The position numbers and the translations under genes are program-made. The notes beneath the pieces were generated by a model that had not been told where the DNA came from, made no database searches, and worked only from the letters and a program-made list of their open reading frames with translations. This document shows positions 32,651 through 41,825 of a stretch of DNA of 64,000 nucleotides, piece after piece. The DNA is from a virus: the IMG/VR virus record IMGVR_UViG_3300027917_002335, positions 35,502 through 99,501 of that record. The stretch is one strand, 5' to 3'. Position 1 is the stretch's first letter; each line of letters begins with the position of its first letter.

Positions 32651-32898
32651 GTCCTTATATAAAACTAGAAGGAAGACCAGATATGGATGAAATTGTCGAT
32701 CTTATGGTTAAGAAAGGAGTAAAAGCCAATGGAGATTTAAACTATGTATTGTTTAAATTTGCCAAGTATCACATTACTCCGAGTTATAATAACTATAAGA
32801 ATTTCTGTGGCGAATTACAAGAATGCGCTGTTGAAATTAGACGACAAATTTTAGCGAAGTATGAAAATACAAAAATTAAAGAAAACGGCGATGTATAA
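32647..32898 (+). CDS. Hypothetical 83-aa protein, TTG start
   Basis: TTGA overlap with the previous stop. Helical, mixed charge, with KFAKYHITPSYNNYKNFCGEL in the middle. The spacing of the helices loosely resembles the 117-aa dCMP/phage DUF proteins, but no match can be claimed. Confidence 0.55.
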   Translation: MSPYIKLEGRPDMDEIVDLMVKKGVKANGDLNYVLFKFAKYHITPSYNNYKNFCGELQECAVEIRRQILAKYENTKIKENGDV

Positions 32899-32903
32899 TT
32901 AAA

Positions 32904-32996
32904 ATGACACAAATTATAGCAATATTGTATTTATTAGGAGCATTGTTCCTCTGTGCAGGAGCAATACTTGGATTAATACAAGCTTTTAGAGGTTAA
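32904..32996 (+). CDS. Single-span membrane peptide (30 aa)
   Basis: Residues 4-27 are one hydrophobic helix; ends AFRG. Comparable to the 36-aa peptide at 29377. Short, so uncertain. Confidence 0.4.
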   Translation: MTQIIAILYLLGALFLCAGAILGLIQAFRG

Positions 32997-32999
32997 AAA

Positions 33000-33272
33000 A
33001 TGGTAGATTACAACAATCCTCCTCCAGTTTGCCATTTATGTGAGAAGTTTTATACTCCTCTCAAAAATGGTATAGATGTTTTCTTAATGACTGGAGTGGA
33101 TAACAACGAAATATATATATATTGGAGAGCAGATGTATATGAATGTCCAGAATGCCATGTTCAAATTATAACTCGATTTGGTGCTCCACAACATTATTTT
33201 GAAAATAAGGAGAAAATAAAGGCAATATATAAATCTGCCAAAATGAGAGGAACTATAGTTGAAGTAACATGA
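33000..33272 (+). CDS. Zinc-ribbon protein (90 aa)
   Basis: CHLC (11, 14) and CPEC (49, 52) with a beta hairpin between, then a helical C-terminus. ATGA with the next gene. Confidence 0.6.
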   Translation: MVDYNNPPPVCHLCEKFYTPLKNGIDVFLMTGVDNNEIYIYWRADVYECPECHVQIITRFGAPQHYFENKEKIKAIYKSAKMRGTIVEVT

Positions 33273-33418
33273 AATTAGAAAAAGAAGAATACGCTAGTTT
33301 AGGAGATGGTAAGTTAATGAAAACTCTTGCTATTCACCTTATACCAGAAGATGAAGAAGACGAAAGAATTATAAGAGAAATACATATTTCTAAACTTGGA
33401 GATATGATATATTTATGA
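33269..33418 (+). CDS. Hypothetical 49-aa acidic protein
   Basis: Strand-rich acidic peptide (AIHLIPEDEEDERIIREIHIS) coupled by ATGA to both neighbours. Unrecognised. Confidence 0.45.
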   Translation: MKLEKEEYASLGDGKLMKTLAIHLIPEDEEDERIIREIHISKLGDMIYL

Positions 33419-33801
33419 ATGAACCAAGAATCTTATTAATTGGAAGATGGAGTCCATTTCATAATGGACATAAAGCCTTAGTCGATTCTTTCTTAAAAGT
33501 TGGAAAGAAAGTACTTATAGCAATAAGAGAAACGGAGGAGAAATATCCTGTGTCTCTTAGAATGATGATGATAAAACAAGTTTATCCTAGCGATGAAATT
33601 GTTCAAGTTATAAGTATTCCAGATATAGAGGGAGTTGCGATAGGCAGAGATGTTGGCTACTATTTTGTAGAAGTACCAGAAGATATAAAAACAATTTCGG
33701 GAACAAAAATCAGAGCAGGAAAGAGTATGGATGTTCCAGATGAAGTAAAAGAAATATTAGATTTTTGGGAATCTACCGGAGAAATGTTGGGATATTTCTA
33801 A
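33415..33801 (+). CDS. Nucleotidyltransferase, NMN adenylyltransferase-like
   Basis: 128 residues of the HxGH superfamily: GRWSPFHNGHKALVD (10-24, H16/H19) and the C-terminal ISGTKIR (about 95-101), the ISxTxxR loop that closes over ATP. In archaeal NMNAT these residues make NAD from NMN and ATP. The protein is shorter than the usual 165-190 residues, so other cytidylyl- or adenylyl-transferase substrates are possible. It ends the small-gene operon; a T-rich region follows. Confidence 0.8.
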   Translation: MNEPRILLIGRWSPFHNGHKALVDSFLKVGKKVLIAIRETEEKYPVSLRMMMIKQVYPSDEIVQVISIPDIEGVAIGRDVGYYFVEVPEDIKTISGTKIRAGKSMDVPDEVKEILDFWESTGEMLGYF

Positions 33802-33983
33802 AAATAAACTATTTAAATCTTTTCTTTATTTTTTTATTAATTAGTTAATTTTAGAATAATAAATATAGTATTTTTTATGCTCACATTTAAAAAGGTTTAA
33901 AAGAACTATTAATTAAAGAAAAAAGTAAAATTATAGATCAAAAGTAAATTCGTCTAATTTTATGTAAAAATTTGGGAGAAAAA
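33802..33983 (+). promoter_or_regulatory. T-rich terminator and promoter of the replication operon
   Basis: TTTCTTTATTTTTTTATT just after the stop is a likely terminator. TTTAAAAAGGTTTAAAAG (about 33887-33903) is a TATA candidate for the operon starting at 33984. GGGAGAAAAA is the ribosome site. Inverted ATTAATTA/TTAATTAA-type stretches occur but are low complexity. Confidence 0.45.
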
Positions 33984-35093
33984 ATGATGATAGAGAACGC
34001 CCTTAAAAGTCCATTGAAAACGCATTCTGATTATAGTTACCAGCGATTTTGTAAAAATGTTAAAAAGTTAGTTTTCCAAAATAGATTTACCATAGATGAG
34101 ATTGCTAAAATGACAAAGCGTTCTGTTGAAGAATGTGTCGAAGCATTTGAAATCTACACTGGGAAAAAATTACCTGCTACATTTCTGATTGCTGGAAATG
34201 AAAGGCAAATAAATGAACTCAGAAAACTCATCCTCCAAAAACAAAAAATCCTTCTCTTCGGAAAAAACGGGGTAGGTAAATCAACTATACCGAAAAAATT
34301 GGCTCAAGAATTAGGTTGGAGAATTGTTTATTCATACCCCACAAATAATGAAGAGCTTTTAGTAGATTTCTCTGAACTTCCCCTCAAGACAAAGAACACA
34401 ATCTTTGTTATTGAGGGGGACTCCTTTTATTGGAGGAGTTATGGATTAATAAATCACTATATTAAAGAATCTAAAAATCCAATAATTATTATTGTAGATA
34501 AATCTGATAAGGTTCACGCTACAGTAAGAAAACAATTAGTAACAGTAAAATTATCTTCACCAACAAGAGAAGATGTAAAGAAATGGGTGGAAAGAAAATA
34601 CCCAGATTGGAAGGGAAATATTAATGATGTGTATGACGAGAATATGCGAGTCACACTCCGAAATATTAAGTATGGGATAAAAACCTATAAACCTTCTAAG
34701 GAAGAGAAGCTGGACGCCCAGCAAGTAGCATACCGTGTGATACAAGGAAAGGCAACAGTCCAGGACTTCGAAAATTGTATACATCCTTTTGATTGGATAC
34801 TTAGTTGGATAGGATATAATGCCTATACTTTTTATTACGGCACAGATGTTCAAGATTTAATGTCTTGGATTGATGACAAAAAATATAATTTTAAACCTGA
34901 TTATCTCAGAGGTTGTCTTCTTAATTTGAGAAAGCCTGATAAAAGAGGAAAGTTAAAATTTCCTCCACAAGGATTTAAACCTAAAAAGGAAGATGAGGAA
35001 GATTGGATTAAAGAAAAACGAAAAATTAAAAAAATTAAGAAGGAAGAACCTCAACCTAAAGTTTTTAAGTTTGCAGGAGATATGGAACTGTGA
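33984..35093 (+). CDS. AAA+ ATPase, clamp-loader large-subunit-like, DMEL tail
   Basis: 369 residues from ATG 33984. Walker A is FGKNGVGKST (92-101); the Walker B place reads TIFVIEGDS (139-147), not the usual DE; then NPIIIIVDKSDK and VTVKLSSPTREDVKKWV follow as in RFC-L. An N-terminal extension (1-85) contains a helix-turn-helix-like part. The C-terminal 50 residues are a Lys/Glu/Pro linker ending FAGDMEL. It heads the operon that has the RFC small-like subunit three genes later, which supports a clamp-loader role. Another AAA+ function cannot be excluded. Confidence 0.7.
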   Translation: MMIENALKSPLKTHSDYSYQRFCKNVKKLVFQNRFTIDEIAKMTKRSVEECVEAFEIYTGKKLPATFLIAGNERQINELRKLILQKQKILLFGKNGVGKSTIPKKLAQELGWRIVYSYPTNNEELLVDFSELPLKTKNTIFVIEGDSFYWRSYGLINHYIKESKNPIIIIVDKSDKVHATVRKQLVTVKLSSPTREDVKKWVERKYPDWKGNINDVYDENMRVTLRNIKYGIKTYKPSKEEKLDAQQVAYRVIQGKATVQDFENCIHPFDWILSWIGYNAYTFYYGTDVQDLMSWIDDKKYNFKPDYLRGCLLNLRKPDKRGKLKFPPQGFKPKKEDEEDWIKEKRKIKKIKKEEPQPKVFKFAGDMEL

Positions 35094-35536
35094 TAATACA
35101 AAAAGAACATTGGGATAAAGATAAAGCTCAAGTTTTCAAAGACATAGACGCTATTAAGAAAAAAGTTGAAGCGTTTGGCTATGGTCATCCTATTGCTATG
35201 ATTAGAAGTGAATATCTTAAATCCTTAGAAAAAACAAGAAAAATGTTTGAGGACGAAATGAAAAAAGCCTCTGATAAATGGGCTTCTCCTTTCGCAGCAA
35301 TTACTCTTCCAGATGACATGAAACTTGAATTTATTGATCCGGCTTACGGAACAGGAGTTTTTGGATTAAGCGGAGTTGTAATGGCAGAAACAAGAGAACC
35401 TGATTTAACTATTAAAGTTAATATTACAGATCACGATGGAACACCTGTAGATTTACAAAACTGTGAAGTTAAAATTGTAGATAAAGAAAATGGTATTATT
35501 GAAATTACAAAATATAAAAAGGTAAAATTAAAATGA
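35090..35536 (+). CDS. Hypothetical 148-aa protein, GTG start
   Basis: Start GTG overlaps the previous stop (GTGA). N-terminal half helical; C-terminal half beta (LTIKVNITDHDGTPVDLQNCEVKIVDKENGIIEI). No family recognised. In the replication operon. Confidence 0.65.
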   Translation: MIIQKEHWDKDKAQVFKDIDAIKKKVEAFGYGHPIAMIRSEYLKSLEKTRKMFEDEMKKASDKWASPFAAITLPDDMKLEFIDPAYGTGVFGLSGVVMAETREPDLTIKVNITDHDGTPVDLQNCEVKIVDKENGIIEITKYKKVKLK

Positions 35537-35844
35537 GCTTTTGGGAAAAATTTAAGGCTGGTTGTAGTTGGTTGTATGGAAAGGCAAAAGCAGGAATTAT
35601 TGCCGCAGGTAAATGGTTAAAAAAGAAATTACCTATTTTAGGTGGGTGGATTTTAAGTGGATGTAAATTAGCAATTAAACTTGCTAAGGGAGCAATTTTT
35701 GGAGCTTATTATGGAATGAAAGATGGCTATAATGCTTGGAAAGAAACTCCTAGTTATGAACCATGTACTTGCATATCATTTGAGTATTTAGCTGATGATA
35801 TACTCGATGATCCTGAGCCAGAACCTGAACCAGTGATTGAATAA
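35533..35844 (+). CDS. Amphipathic/membrane-associated protein (103 aa)
   Basis: Residues 1-72 are repeating Gly/Ala/Lys/Trp helices (CSWLYGKAKAGIIAAGKWLKK, GGWILSGCKLAIKLAKGA) that look amphipathic and membrane-active; the tail is acidic with DPEPEPEP. Might be holin- or antimicrobial-like, or a membrane anchor; not recognised. Confidence 0.6.
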   Translation: MSFWEKFKAGCSWLYGKAKAGIIAAGKWLKKKLPILGGWILSGCKLAIKLAKGAIFGAYYGMKDGYNAWKETPSYEPCTCISFEYLADDILDDPEPEPEPVIE

Positions 35845-36479
35845 TGATTATAGGATTGTGTGGAAAAAAACGGAGCGGAAAAGACACAGCAGCAGAATAT
35901 TTGTGTTTTGCTTATAAATTTACAAGGTATGGTCTTGCTGATCCGATGAAAAAGGCAGTAAAAGAAATCTTCTTATTATCAGATGACCAATTGTGGGGAG
36001 ATTTAAAGGAAGCATTAGATGCTCGTTATAACACTACTGCAAGGAAATTACTCCAAGTTTTTGGTACTGAATTATTTCAATATGATATTTATAAGCATAT
36101 TCCAGAATTATCAGTAGAACCAAGAAAATTATGGATTAATAGATTTGTATTGTGGTATCGTTATAAACAGGGCGGTATTCCTATTCATTTCATTAATTCA
36201 TTAAATAATGAAATAATGTATAATGACGCCCCCTTGGATGTCGTTATAAGCGATGTTCGTTTTCCGCACGAAGTTGATGTAATCCGCGAAATGGGCGGAA
36301 TAATTGTGAAAATTGACAGAACATGCGTTGATTGTACTGACTGTCACGCTAGCGAAACAGAGATGGATAAAATAGAACCAGATTATATTATTGATAATAA
36401 TGGTTCAATAAAAGATTTAGAACACAATTTAGATATACTTATAGAGGGTATAAAACGAAATGAAAAGAATAGTAAATAG
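35844..36479 (+). CDS. Deoxynucleoside monophosphate kinase
   Basis: 211 residues with P-loop GLCGKKRSGKDTAAEY (4-19), a LADPMKKAVKEIF lid-like segment typical of phage dNMP kinases, and VVISDVRFPHEVDVI (about 132-146) carrying the Walker B and Arg region. It would phosphorylate dNMPs to dNDPs, possibly accepting modified ones. Lies in the replication operon and overlaps its downstream neighbour by 20 bases. Confidence 0.88.
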   Translation: MIIGLCGKKRSGKDTAAEYLCFAYKFTRYGLADPMKKAVKEIFLLSDDQLWGDLKEALDARYNTTARKLLQVFGTELFQYDIYKHIPELSVEPRKLWINRFVLWYRYKQGGIPIHFINSLNNEIMYNDAPLDVVISDVRFPHEVDVIREMGGIIVKIDRTCVDCTDCHASETEMDKIEPDYIIDNNGSIKDLEHNLDILIEGIKRNEKNSK

Positions 36480-37113
36480 ATTTGTAACTCCTCACGCCAT
36501 TAAATACAAGGCTCGTGAAAAGCTAATAATGGAGAGAACCAAAGCTGGTCATAGAGGACCTATTGGAGCTATTCGTCTAACTGCTGATAGAACTGTTGAG
36601 GCTTTTCTTGATTACTTTGATATGTTAGGCTCAGATGGTTGGATTTATTCTGGAATTTGTGAAGATCCAGATCTTCCCTATGGTGGGGTTCATGTATTCT
36701 ATAAATGGGTTGAAGACGATGGTTTTAAATCAACCATTGAAGAACCAGAAATTATAGATGAACAACCTCTTTCTGCTTCTGAAGTTTATGAAAGAGAAAG
36801 AGAGAGACAAGAACTTTTAAAACAAACAACCGATCCTAGACAAATATCGGATGCAAGATTAAATGCTGAGATGATGGCACGACAAGAACCAATTAAGGAT
36901 TTAGATGAAGATAGCGATATCTTAGAAGAATTAGATTATGCAGTTCATCACGAAGAAGTTATGGAAGACGAAGATCCAAAGAAAATTAGGTTTGAATTAT
37001 ACAAACAGTATGAAGAAATCAATCCTAATAAGAAAGCTGTTTTTAGAGGCAAAGAAACACAAGGATTTACAGAATGGTTGGAATCACAACAGGAAAAATG
37101 GGCTAAAAAATAA
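36460..37113 (+). CDS. Hypothetical 217-aa protein
   Basis: Basic N-terminal 45 residues, an alpha/beta middle (VEAFLDYFDMLGSDGWIYSGIC..GGVHVFYKWV), then a very acidic helical region and a basic end. Stop and next start overlap (TAATG) with the clamp-loader gene. Could be a replisome accessory protein by position. Confidence 0.65.
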   Translation: MKRIVNRFVTPHAIKYKAREKLIMERTKAGHRGPIGAIRLTADRTVEAFLDYFDMLGSDGWIYSGICEDPDLPYGGVHVFYKWVEDDGFKSTIEEPEIIDEQPLSASEVYERERERQELLKQTTDPRQISDARLNAEMMARQEPIKDLDEDSDILEELDYAVHHEEVMEDEDPKKIRFELYKQYEEINPNKKAVFRGKETQGFTEWLESQQEKWAKK

Positions 37114-38090
37114 TGAACCTTGATGTGAAATACCGTCCGAGAACCTTTAAGGAATTTAAAGGCAACGAACGGATTATTAGGGATATAAAAGCCTTACTCA
37201 AAGTTGGAGATTTACCACACCTTATGTTTGTTGGACCTCCAGGAACTGGTAAAACAACACTAGCACTTCTTATTGCTCGAACAGTATTAGGAAGACCTAT
37301 TCATATTAATACTCGTGATGGCGATCCAGATTTTAAAGAGTTAAATGCTTCTAGTGCAAGAGGAATAGATGTTGTAAGAGAAGTAATAGAAGAATACGCT
37401 AGGGTTAAACCATTAGAAGGTACTCCTTATAGATTTATTTTATTAGATGAAATAGATTCTTCTACTCAGGAATTTCAACACGCCCTACGACCTGTTATTG
37501 AAAAGAATGAAGATAGATGTAAGTTTATTCTATGTTTAAACAGGATTCAAGGAATAAAAGAACCAGCTTTAATTTCTAGGTGTGCAACATTCTTTTTTGA
37601 AAAGCCTAATACTGATGTAACAGCTAGCTTGTTACTTGAAATAGCTGAGAAGGAAGGAGTTAAATTTGAGGATGAACAATTAGCTTATGATGTAGCAGAA
37701 TATTATGAAGGAGACTTGCGCCATATTCTCAACGATTGTTTAGAAACATTAAGAGGATATGATGAGGTAATAACTAAAGATCATTTATGGAAAGTCTATG
37801 AGAAAAATGGAAAATCAGTTGCTTCAAGAGTATATGAATCTGAAAATCCAAAGGAAGAATTCTTTACAATATATAGGAAAGAAGCCTTTGATGTTAGAGA
37901 GTTTTTGGAAGAATATTTCAAGCTCTTAGGAGATAAAGGGATTCCGCACTCGAAAGAGATTTCCAAGATAGACGCAAGAATTAGAAATTATTGTAATGTA
38001 CCAATACAAATGAGTTATTTTTTCTCGTTATTTGAAAACGAAGGTGAAAAAGAGGATGGAATTAAGACTAAGTTTAAAAAACCCTTCTGA
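37113..38090 (+). CDS. rfcS: Clamp-loader small subunit (RFC-S-like)
   Basis: 325 residues with the RFC boxes in order: KYRPRTFKEFKGNE (6-19), Walker A VGPPGTGKTT (40-49), LNASSARGIDVVRE (77-90), Walker B ILLDEIDSS (109-117) and the arginine-finger SRC motif ALISRC (about 151-156). It loads the sliding clamp onto primed DNA. C-terminal collar region is present, length normal. Adjacent large-subunit-like ATPase and clamp genes complete the set. Confidence 0.93.
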   Translation: MNLDVKYRPRTFKEFKGNERIIRDIKALLKVGDLPHLMFVGPPGTGKTTLALLIARTVLGRPIHINTRDGDPDFKELNASSARGIDVVREVIEEYARVKPLEGTPYRFILLDEIDSSTQEFQHALRPVIEKNEDRCKFILCLNRIQGIKEPALISRCATFFFEKPNTDVTASLLLEIAEKEGVKFEDEQLAYDVAEYYEGDLRHILNDCLETLRGYDEVITKDHLWKVYEKNGKSVASRVYESENPKEEFFTIYRKEAFDVREFLEEYFKLLGDKGIPHSKEISKIDARIRNYCNVPIQMSYFFSLFENEGEKEDGIKTKFKKPF

Positions 38091-38358
38091 ATTGGCATTG
38101 TTAAAAGAAGTCACCAAAGCATTAGGAAACTATACTCGATTAGCTATTTTAGATTTAATTGCTAAAGATACCACAGGCAATTTAAACTATGGAGAATTGG
38201 CAAACAAATTGAAGAGAAGTCCTACTGCTATTACAAATCATATGGGTTTGTTAAGGAGAAGCAAGTTGACAGAGGATATGATAGTAGAAGGGAAAAGAGG
38301 TAAAATGCAAAAACTTCCACAATTAAAATATGACAAAATAGTTATTGAGTTAAAATGA
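38056..38358 (+). CDS. ArsR-type winged-helix regulator (100 aa)
   Basis: Start ATG 38056 (GGTGA 8 bases upstream). ALGNYTRLAILDLIAK (about 24-39), GELANKLKRSPTAITNHMGLLRRSKL (about 47-72) and a wing EGKRGKMQKL follow the ArsR/Archaeal wHTH layout. No metal-binding cysteines. Likely controls this operon or the viral cycle. Confidence 0.8.
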   Translation: MELRLSLKNPSELALLKEVTKALGNYTRLAILDLIAKDTTGNLNYGELANKLKRSPTAITNHMGLLRRSKLTEDMIVEGKRGKMQKLPQLKYDKIVIELK

Positions 38359-39197
38359 ATGACTACGACTTCATGCCACAAACTCCAGAAGATATAAACT
38401 CTCCTGTGTTAGTTCCGTTTGGTCACGATAGTACAATTATAAGATTGTTGCTTGATTTAGAAAAAGATGTATATGTGGCACCTCAATATAAATTCTGGGG
38501 AACAAGGTTGCAAATATTATTGAAGAGACATCCTAGTAAATATACACTCGATTATATTCAAGAGAAAATAAACAGTGAATATACTGGTGTAGTTACGAAG
38601 AGTAAATATAGACATCTATTCAATACTCTTTTTAATGAAGAAACTGCCGAGTTCATAGATAAAATTTACCAGATTGAATTCGATCAAAAAGAAAAAGATA
38701 TCGTTATTTTCTTATTAACCTATGAACTTGAACGAAGGAGTGATGATCTATATCAATTCAAAAAAACGACTCTAAATTTAGAAGTATTGAATGATATATT
38801 TGAAAATTTACTCGATTATTTTGATTTTCTAGTTGATGTTAAAAATATGAGAGTATATATCCTAAAAGATGAATTAAGCAATCAAAAGTTTGGTGGAGTT
38901 GTGGATTCTTTATATAGGAACGCAAGGTATTATACGCCACAATATTTAGGATTTGTTTCTGTATTTACAGGAGAAGTAGAACATGTAAAAAGCTGGGAAG
39001 ATAGACTCCAACATGTTGCAGAACATAATTTAATACATGGAGGAAGAATTTATTTGCCCGACTATCCAAGTGAATATAAAATTAAGATAGATAAAATGTT
39101 AAATAAATTAAATTATAAGAAAGAAAGTTTGTTTGTTTGGCGTAGACCAGATATCAAGGTAAATAAAATTACAAAAGGAATAAAAAGGTATTTTTAA
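38355..39197 (+). CDS. Hypothetical 280-aa protein
   Basis: Helical, rich in Tyr, Phe and Leu, with basic end KVNKITKGIKRYF. No motif recognised. ATGA overlap with the winged-helix gene, one base gap to the next gene; part of the replication operon. Confidence 0.7.
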   Translation: MNDYDFMPQTPEDINSPVLVPFGHDSTIIRLLLDLEKDVYVAPQYKFWGTRLQILLKRHPSKYTLDYIQEKINSEYTGVVTKSKYRHLFNTLFNEETAEFIDKIYQIEFDQKEKDIVIFLLTYELERRSDDLYQFKKTTLNLEVLNDIFENLLDYFDFLVDVKNMRVYILKDELSNQKFGGVVDSLYRNARYYTPQYLGFVSVFTGEVEHVKSWEDRLQHVAEHNLIHGGRIYLPDYPSEYKIKIDKMLNKLNYKKESLFVWRRPDIKVNKITKGIKRYF

Positions 39198-39198
39198 T

Positions 39199-40527
39199 AT
39201 GGAGCTAGATTTACACACAAAGAAAGTTTTAGAAAATTTAGCTAAGTCTTTTGAGAAAGATTTCTCCAAGGTGGTTGAACTTTTTGAATATGCACGGGAG
39301 AAAATCGCTGAAGAGACAGGCAAGAAAGAGCCCAAACTTAGCATCGCTGCTATACATGTAACAAGGGCTAAGCTAACAGAGCTTCAACAAGAAACTGGAA
39401 AAGAAATAAATATTATTATATTTGGAAAAGATCCTAGTAGAGATTCCAATGCTTCACTACGAAAACAGATTCTTGCTGACTTCTGGAATAATCCAGAATC
39501 AAGACGAAAAGTCGTTGAGCAAGGAAAAGTTATGGTAATGAAAGCAGGTAAGGGAGATCCTACTAAAGATTTTCATTCAGTTTATAAGCCTGTTACAAAG
39601 ATTATAGAATCAGTAGAAGTTGACGGAGAAACAGTCGTAACAAAGGGAGAGATTTGGGATCCTGCATTGGTTATCGATCCTATTTGTAGAGACTTTAGAA
39701 AGTTCTTAGATGATGACGAGAATGTAGAGAATTGGAATTATACCAAACCGTTATTAGAGAATTGGCGTACTACTTATTTTGGAATTGGTTATTTTGAAGA
39801 CACTCCAGATCTAACCAAGAAAGTTCAACTAAGATTTTTTGGTGATAGTGCTGATCCTCATAGTGGACAATTTGTAGGTAAACGAATTGATTTCTTTATT
39901 CCATATAAAGTGAAAGTAACAGTAAATGAAAATTTAAGCACAGAAGATTGTTATTCTGTATCTGCTAAAAATGTTCCTGTTCCATCTGGAGATGTTGATA
40001 TTGACATTATAGCAATGTTAGAAGCAATTAACACAATGCATAGAGCCAGATTAGAAGCAAAAGGAAAGAAACCATTAGATTTAATTCCTATTGTTGATAT
40101 GGCTGATTTAAAGAAATGGCATTTAGAACGCAGAGCTAGGAAAGATGTTGATGGAAACATAATGAAATCAGATTCCGGCTGGGATTTAACAAATTGGGAT
40201 GAATATTGTGTCATAGATCAAGTTACCTATCTTGGTTTGAGAGAATTTTCAGAAGGATACAAACCAGCAGTACTTCAACACGATTCAACTGGTAGGCGTT
40301 CTTTCTTTGTTAATTATGACAACGATATTAATATGAATGTTCCTGTACCAGCAGATATATTGATTTGTGTTAAGACTGGAAGAGGTCTATCTTCTTATGA
40401 TAGAGAATCAAGAACCAAAGTAGAACTTTCTGACGATCCAGATTTGTCAATTAACATTTGTGGATTGAAAACTTTAGAGAGTTATGAGAAGATTATCTTT
40501 CCAAAAGAGGTTACTGGTGACTTGTAA
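39199..40527 (+). CDS. Hypothetical 442-aa protein; possible ssDNA-binding role
   Basis: N-terminal helical domain (1-70), then a long alpha/beta and beta-rich body with strands such as FIPYKVKVTVNENL and RRSFFVNYDNDINMNVPVPADILICVKTG. No diagnostic motif. Its place between clamp-loader and RecA-like/clamp genes is where a single-strand-binding or OB-fold protein would be expected, but this is only positional inference. Confidence 0.7.
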   Translation: MELDLHTKKVLENLAKSFEKDFSKVVELFEYAREKIAEETGKKEPKLSIAAIHVTRAKLTELQQETGKEINIIIFGKDPSRDSNASLRKQILADFWNNPESRRKVVEQGKVMVMKAGKGDPTKDFHSVYKPVTKIIESVEVDGETVVTKGEIWDPALVIDPICRDFRKFLDDDENVENWNYTKPLLENWRTTYFGIGYFEDTPDLTKKVQLRFFGDSADPHSGQFVGKRIDFFIPYKVKVTVNENLSTEDCYSVSAKNVPVPSGDVDIDIIAMLEAINTMHRARLEAKGKKPLDLIPIVDMADLKKWHLERRARKDVDGNIMKSDSGWDLTNWDEYCVIDQVTYLGLREFSEGYKPAVLQHDSTGRRSFFVNYDNDINMNVPVPADILICVKTGRGLSSYDRESRTKVELSDDPDLSINICGLKTLESYEKIIFPKEVTGDL

Positions 40528-40679
40528 TGAGTGAAGAAGTAAATTTAGATATGGATAAAGACGAACTAGATGCAGTAGTTGGCAGAATGATAAAAAAATT
40601 TGAAAACGAAGACGAAAAACTAACCAACTTAGATGTAATTTTTATTTTAAAATCAATTAGAAGAGCATTGAGATGGTAA
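40527..40679 (+). CDS. Hypothetical 50-aa acidic protein
   Basis: ATGA overlap with the previous gene. Acidic first half, basic helix at the end (FILKSIRRALRW). Unrecognised. Confidence 0.5.
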   Translation: MSEEVNLDMDKDELDAVVGRMIKKFENEDEKLTNLDVIFILKSIRRALRW

Positions 40680-40681
40680 AT

Positions 40682-40843
40682 ATGGCTACAACTAATAGAG
40701 TTAGTCTAATTGCAAGTCTATTGGATGAAATGATAAACAATCCAAACTGTCAATACTTAAAGCTAAGTCTTTATTTTGATGGTATTAAATTAGATTTAAC
40801 TGCTAAAACAACTGTAGTAGAGGAAGATAATGAGCTTCAGTAA
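40682..40843 (+). CDS. Hypothetical 53-aa protein
   Basis: Helix then strands (YLKLSLYFDGIKLDLTAKTTVV). Ends 14 bases inside the ATPase gene. Unrecognised. Confidence 0.5.
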   Translation: MATTNRVSLIASLLDEMINNPNCQYLKLSLYFDGIKLDLTAKTTVVEEDNELQ

Positions 40844-41825
40844 ATTTACCAAACCTGCAGTACATGTTGATGATGAAGAATTAAAGAGAAGTATTTCTTA
40901 TAAGAAGATTCAACCTGATGCAAAGTTTGGTCTTAATATAGCTCTAATTGCGCCTGCTGGATTTGGAAAAACTCTCATGTCTACTGCTTTTGGCTATTTC
41001 AATTCAAAGTATATGGATAGATTGGACAAGGAGAAATTTCCTTACTCCATTCGTTTGTTAAAGGAAGGACACATGTCAGAAGTAGAGAAGATTGTTATCC
41101 ATGATTTAGATAATGGATACCACAAAGCAATGTCTCGTGGAACATTTAAGAGGATATTAGAACCTTTAGTTCCTATAATAGATGTTGTTGAGTTTGATAT
41201 TCCAGAAAGGGATGTAGAAGTTGAATTAGGAAAAACAAAATCTGTAAGAATAGATGAACTTTTAAAAGCAAAGAGAGAAGTAGAAGACGCGGCTAAAGCA
41301 GCAGTTGCTGATTTTGGCTCAGAAGTTTTATGGATAGTAGATTCTCTTAGTGAATATTACCAAGTCCTGGACTCTATGTTCTCTATTGTCTATGAAGCAG
41401 TCTATGATAAAGAAGTTGGTTCTCGTGTGGAGAATCAGAAAGACTGGCAAATCCGAAACGCTTGGTGGAATGAATATATGAAGCGTAAAAGGAAATATAA
41501 AGGATGGCAAATAGACAATGTTAAAGCAGTACCAATTCCACCTCATTGGGTTAAGAAAAATGATCCAGATCCATACAACATTAAATGGGCTGAAGGAAGT
41601 GGAGGCAATGCTTTTAATTTAGACCAAGTTTATAGATTACATAAAGACGCTGAAGGATTTCCTTATTTCAACTTAATAGATGGAAGATATAAAAGTAAGA
41701 TAGCAACAGATAATATAGAGCTATATTATGCGTATGACAAAAGAGATGTTGCTTTCTATATAATAGAACACATAGCAAAATATATAATTGAAGGATCAGA
41801 AATAAAAGAGGAAGAACTATGGTAG
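40830..41825 (+). CDS. RecA-fold P-loop ATPase, Sak4-like
   Basis: 331 residues. Walker A is IAPAGFGKTLMST (about 37-49), Walker B is VLWIVDSLSE (about 167-176), and the N-terminus begins directly with the ATPase core, as in Sak4/AAA_24 phage recombinases. Such proteins pair DNA strands with an SSB. The insertion at about 85-150 (with PERDVEVELGKTKSV) is unusual. Lies directly before the clamp gene. Confidence 0.7.
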   Translation: MSFSKFTKPAVHVDDEELKRSISYKKIQPDAKFGLNIALIAPAGFGKTLMSTAFGYFNSKYMDRLDKEKFPYSIRLLKEGHMSEVEKIVIHDLDNGYHKAMSRGTFKRILEPLVPIIDVVEFDIPERDVEVELGKTKSVRIDELLKAKREVEDAAKAAVADFGSEVLWIVDSLSEYYQVLDSMFSIVYEAVYDKEVGSRVENQKDWQIRNAWWNEYMKRKRKYKGWQIDNVKAVPIPPHWVKKNDPDPYNIKWAEGSGGNAFNLDQVYRLHKDAEGFPYFNLIDGRYKSKIATDNIELYYAYDKRDVAFYIIEHIAKYIIEGSEIKEEELW

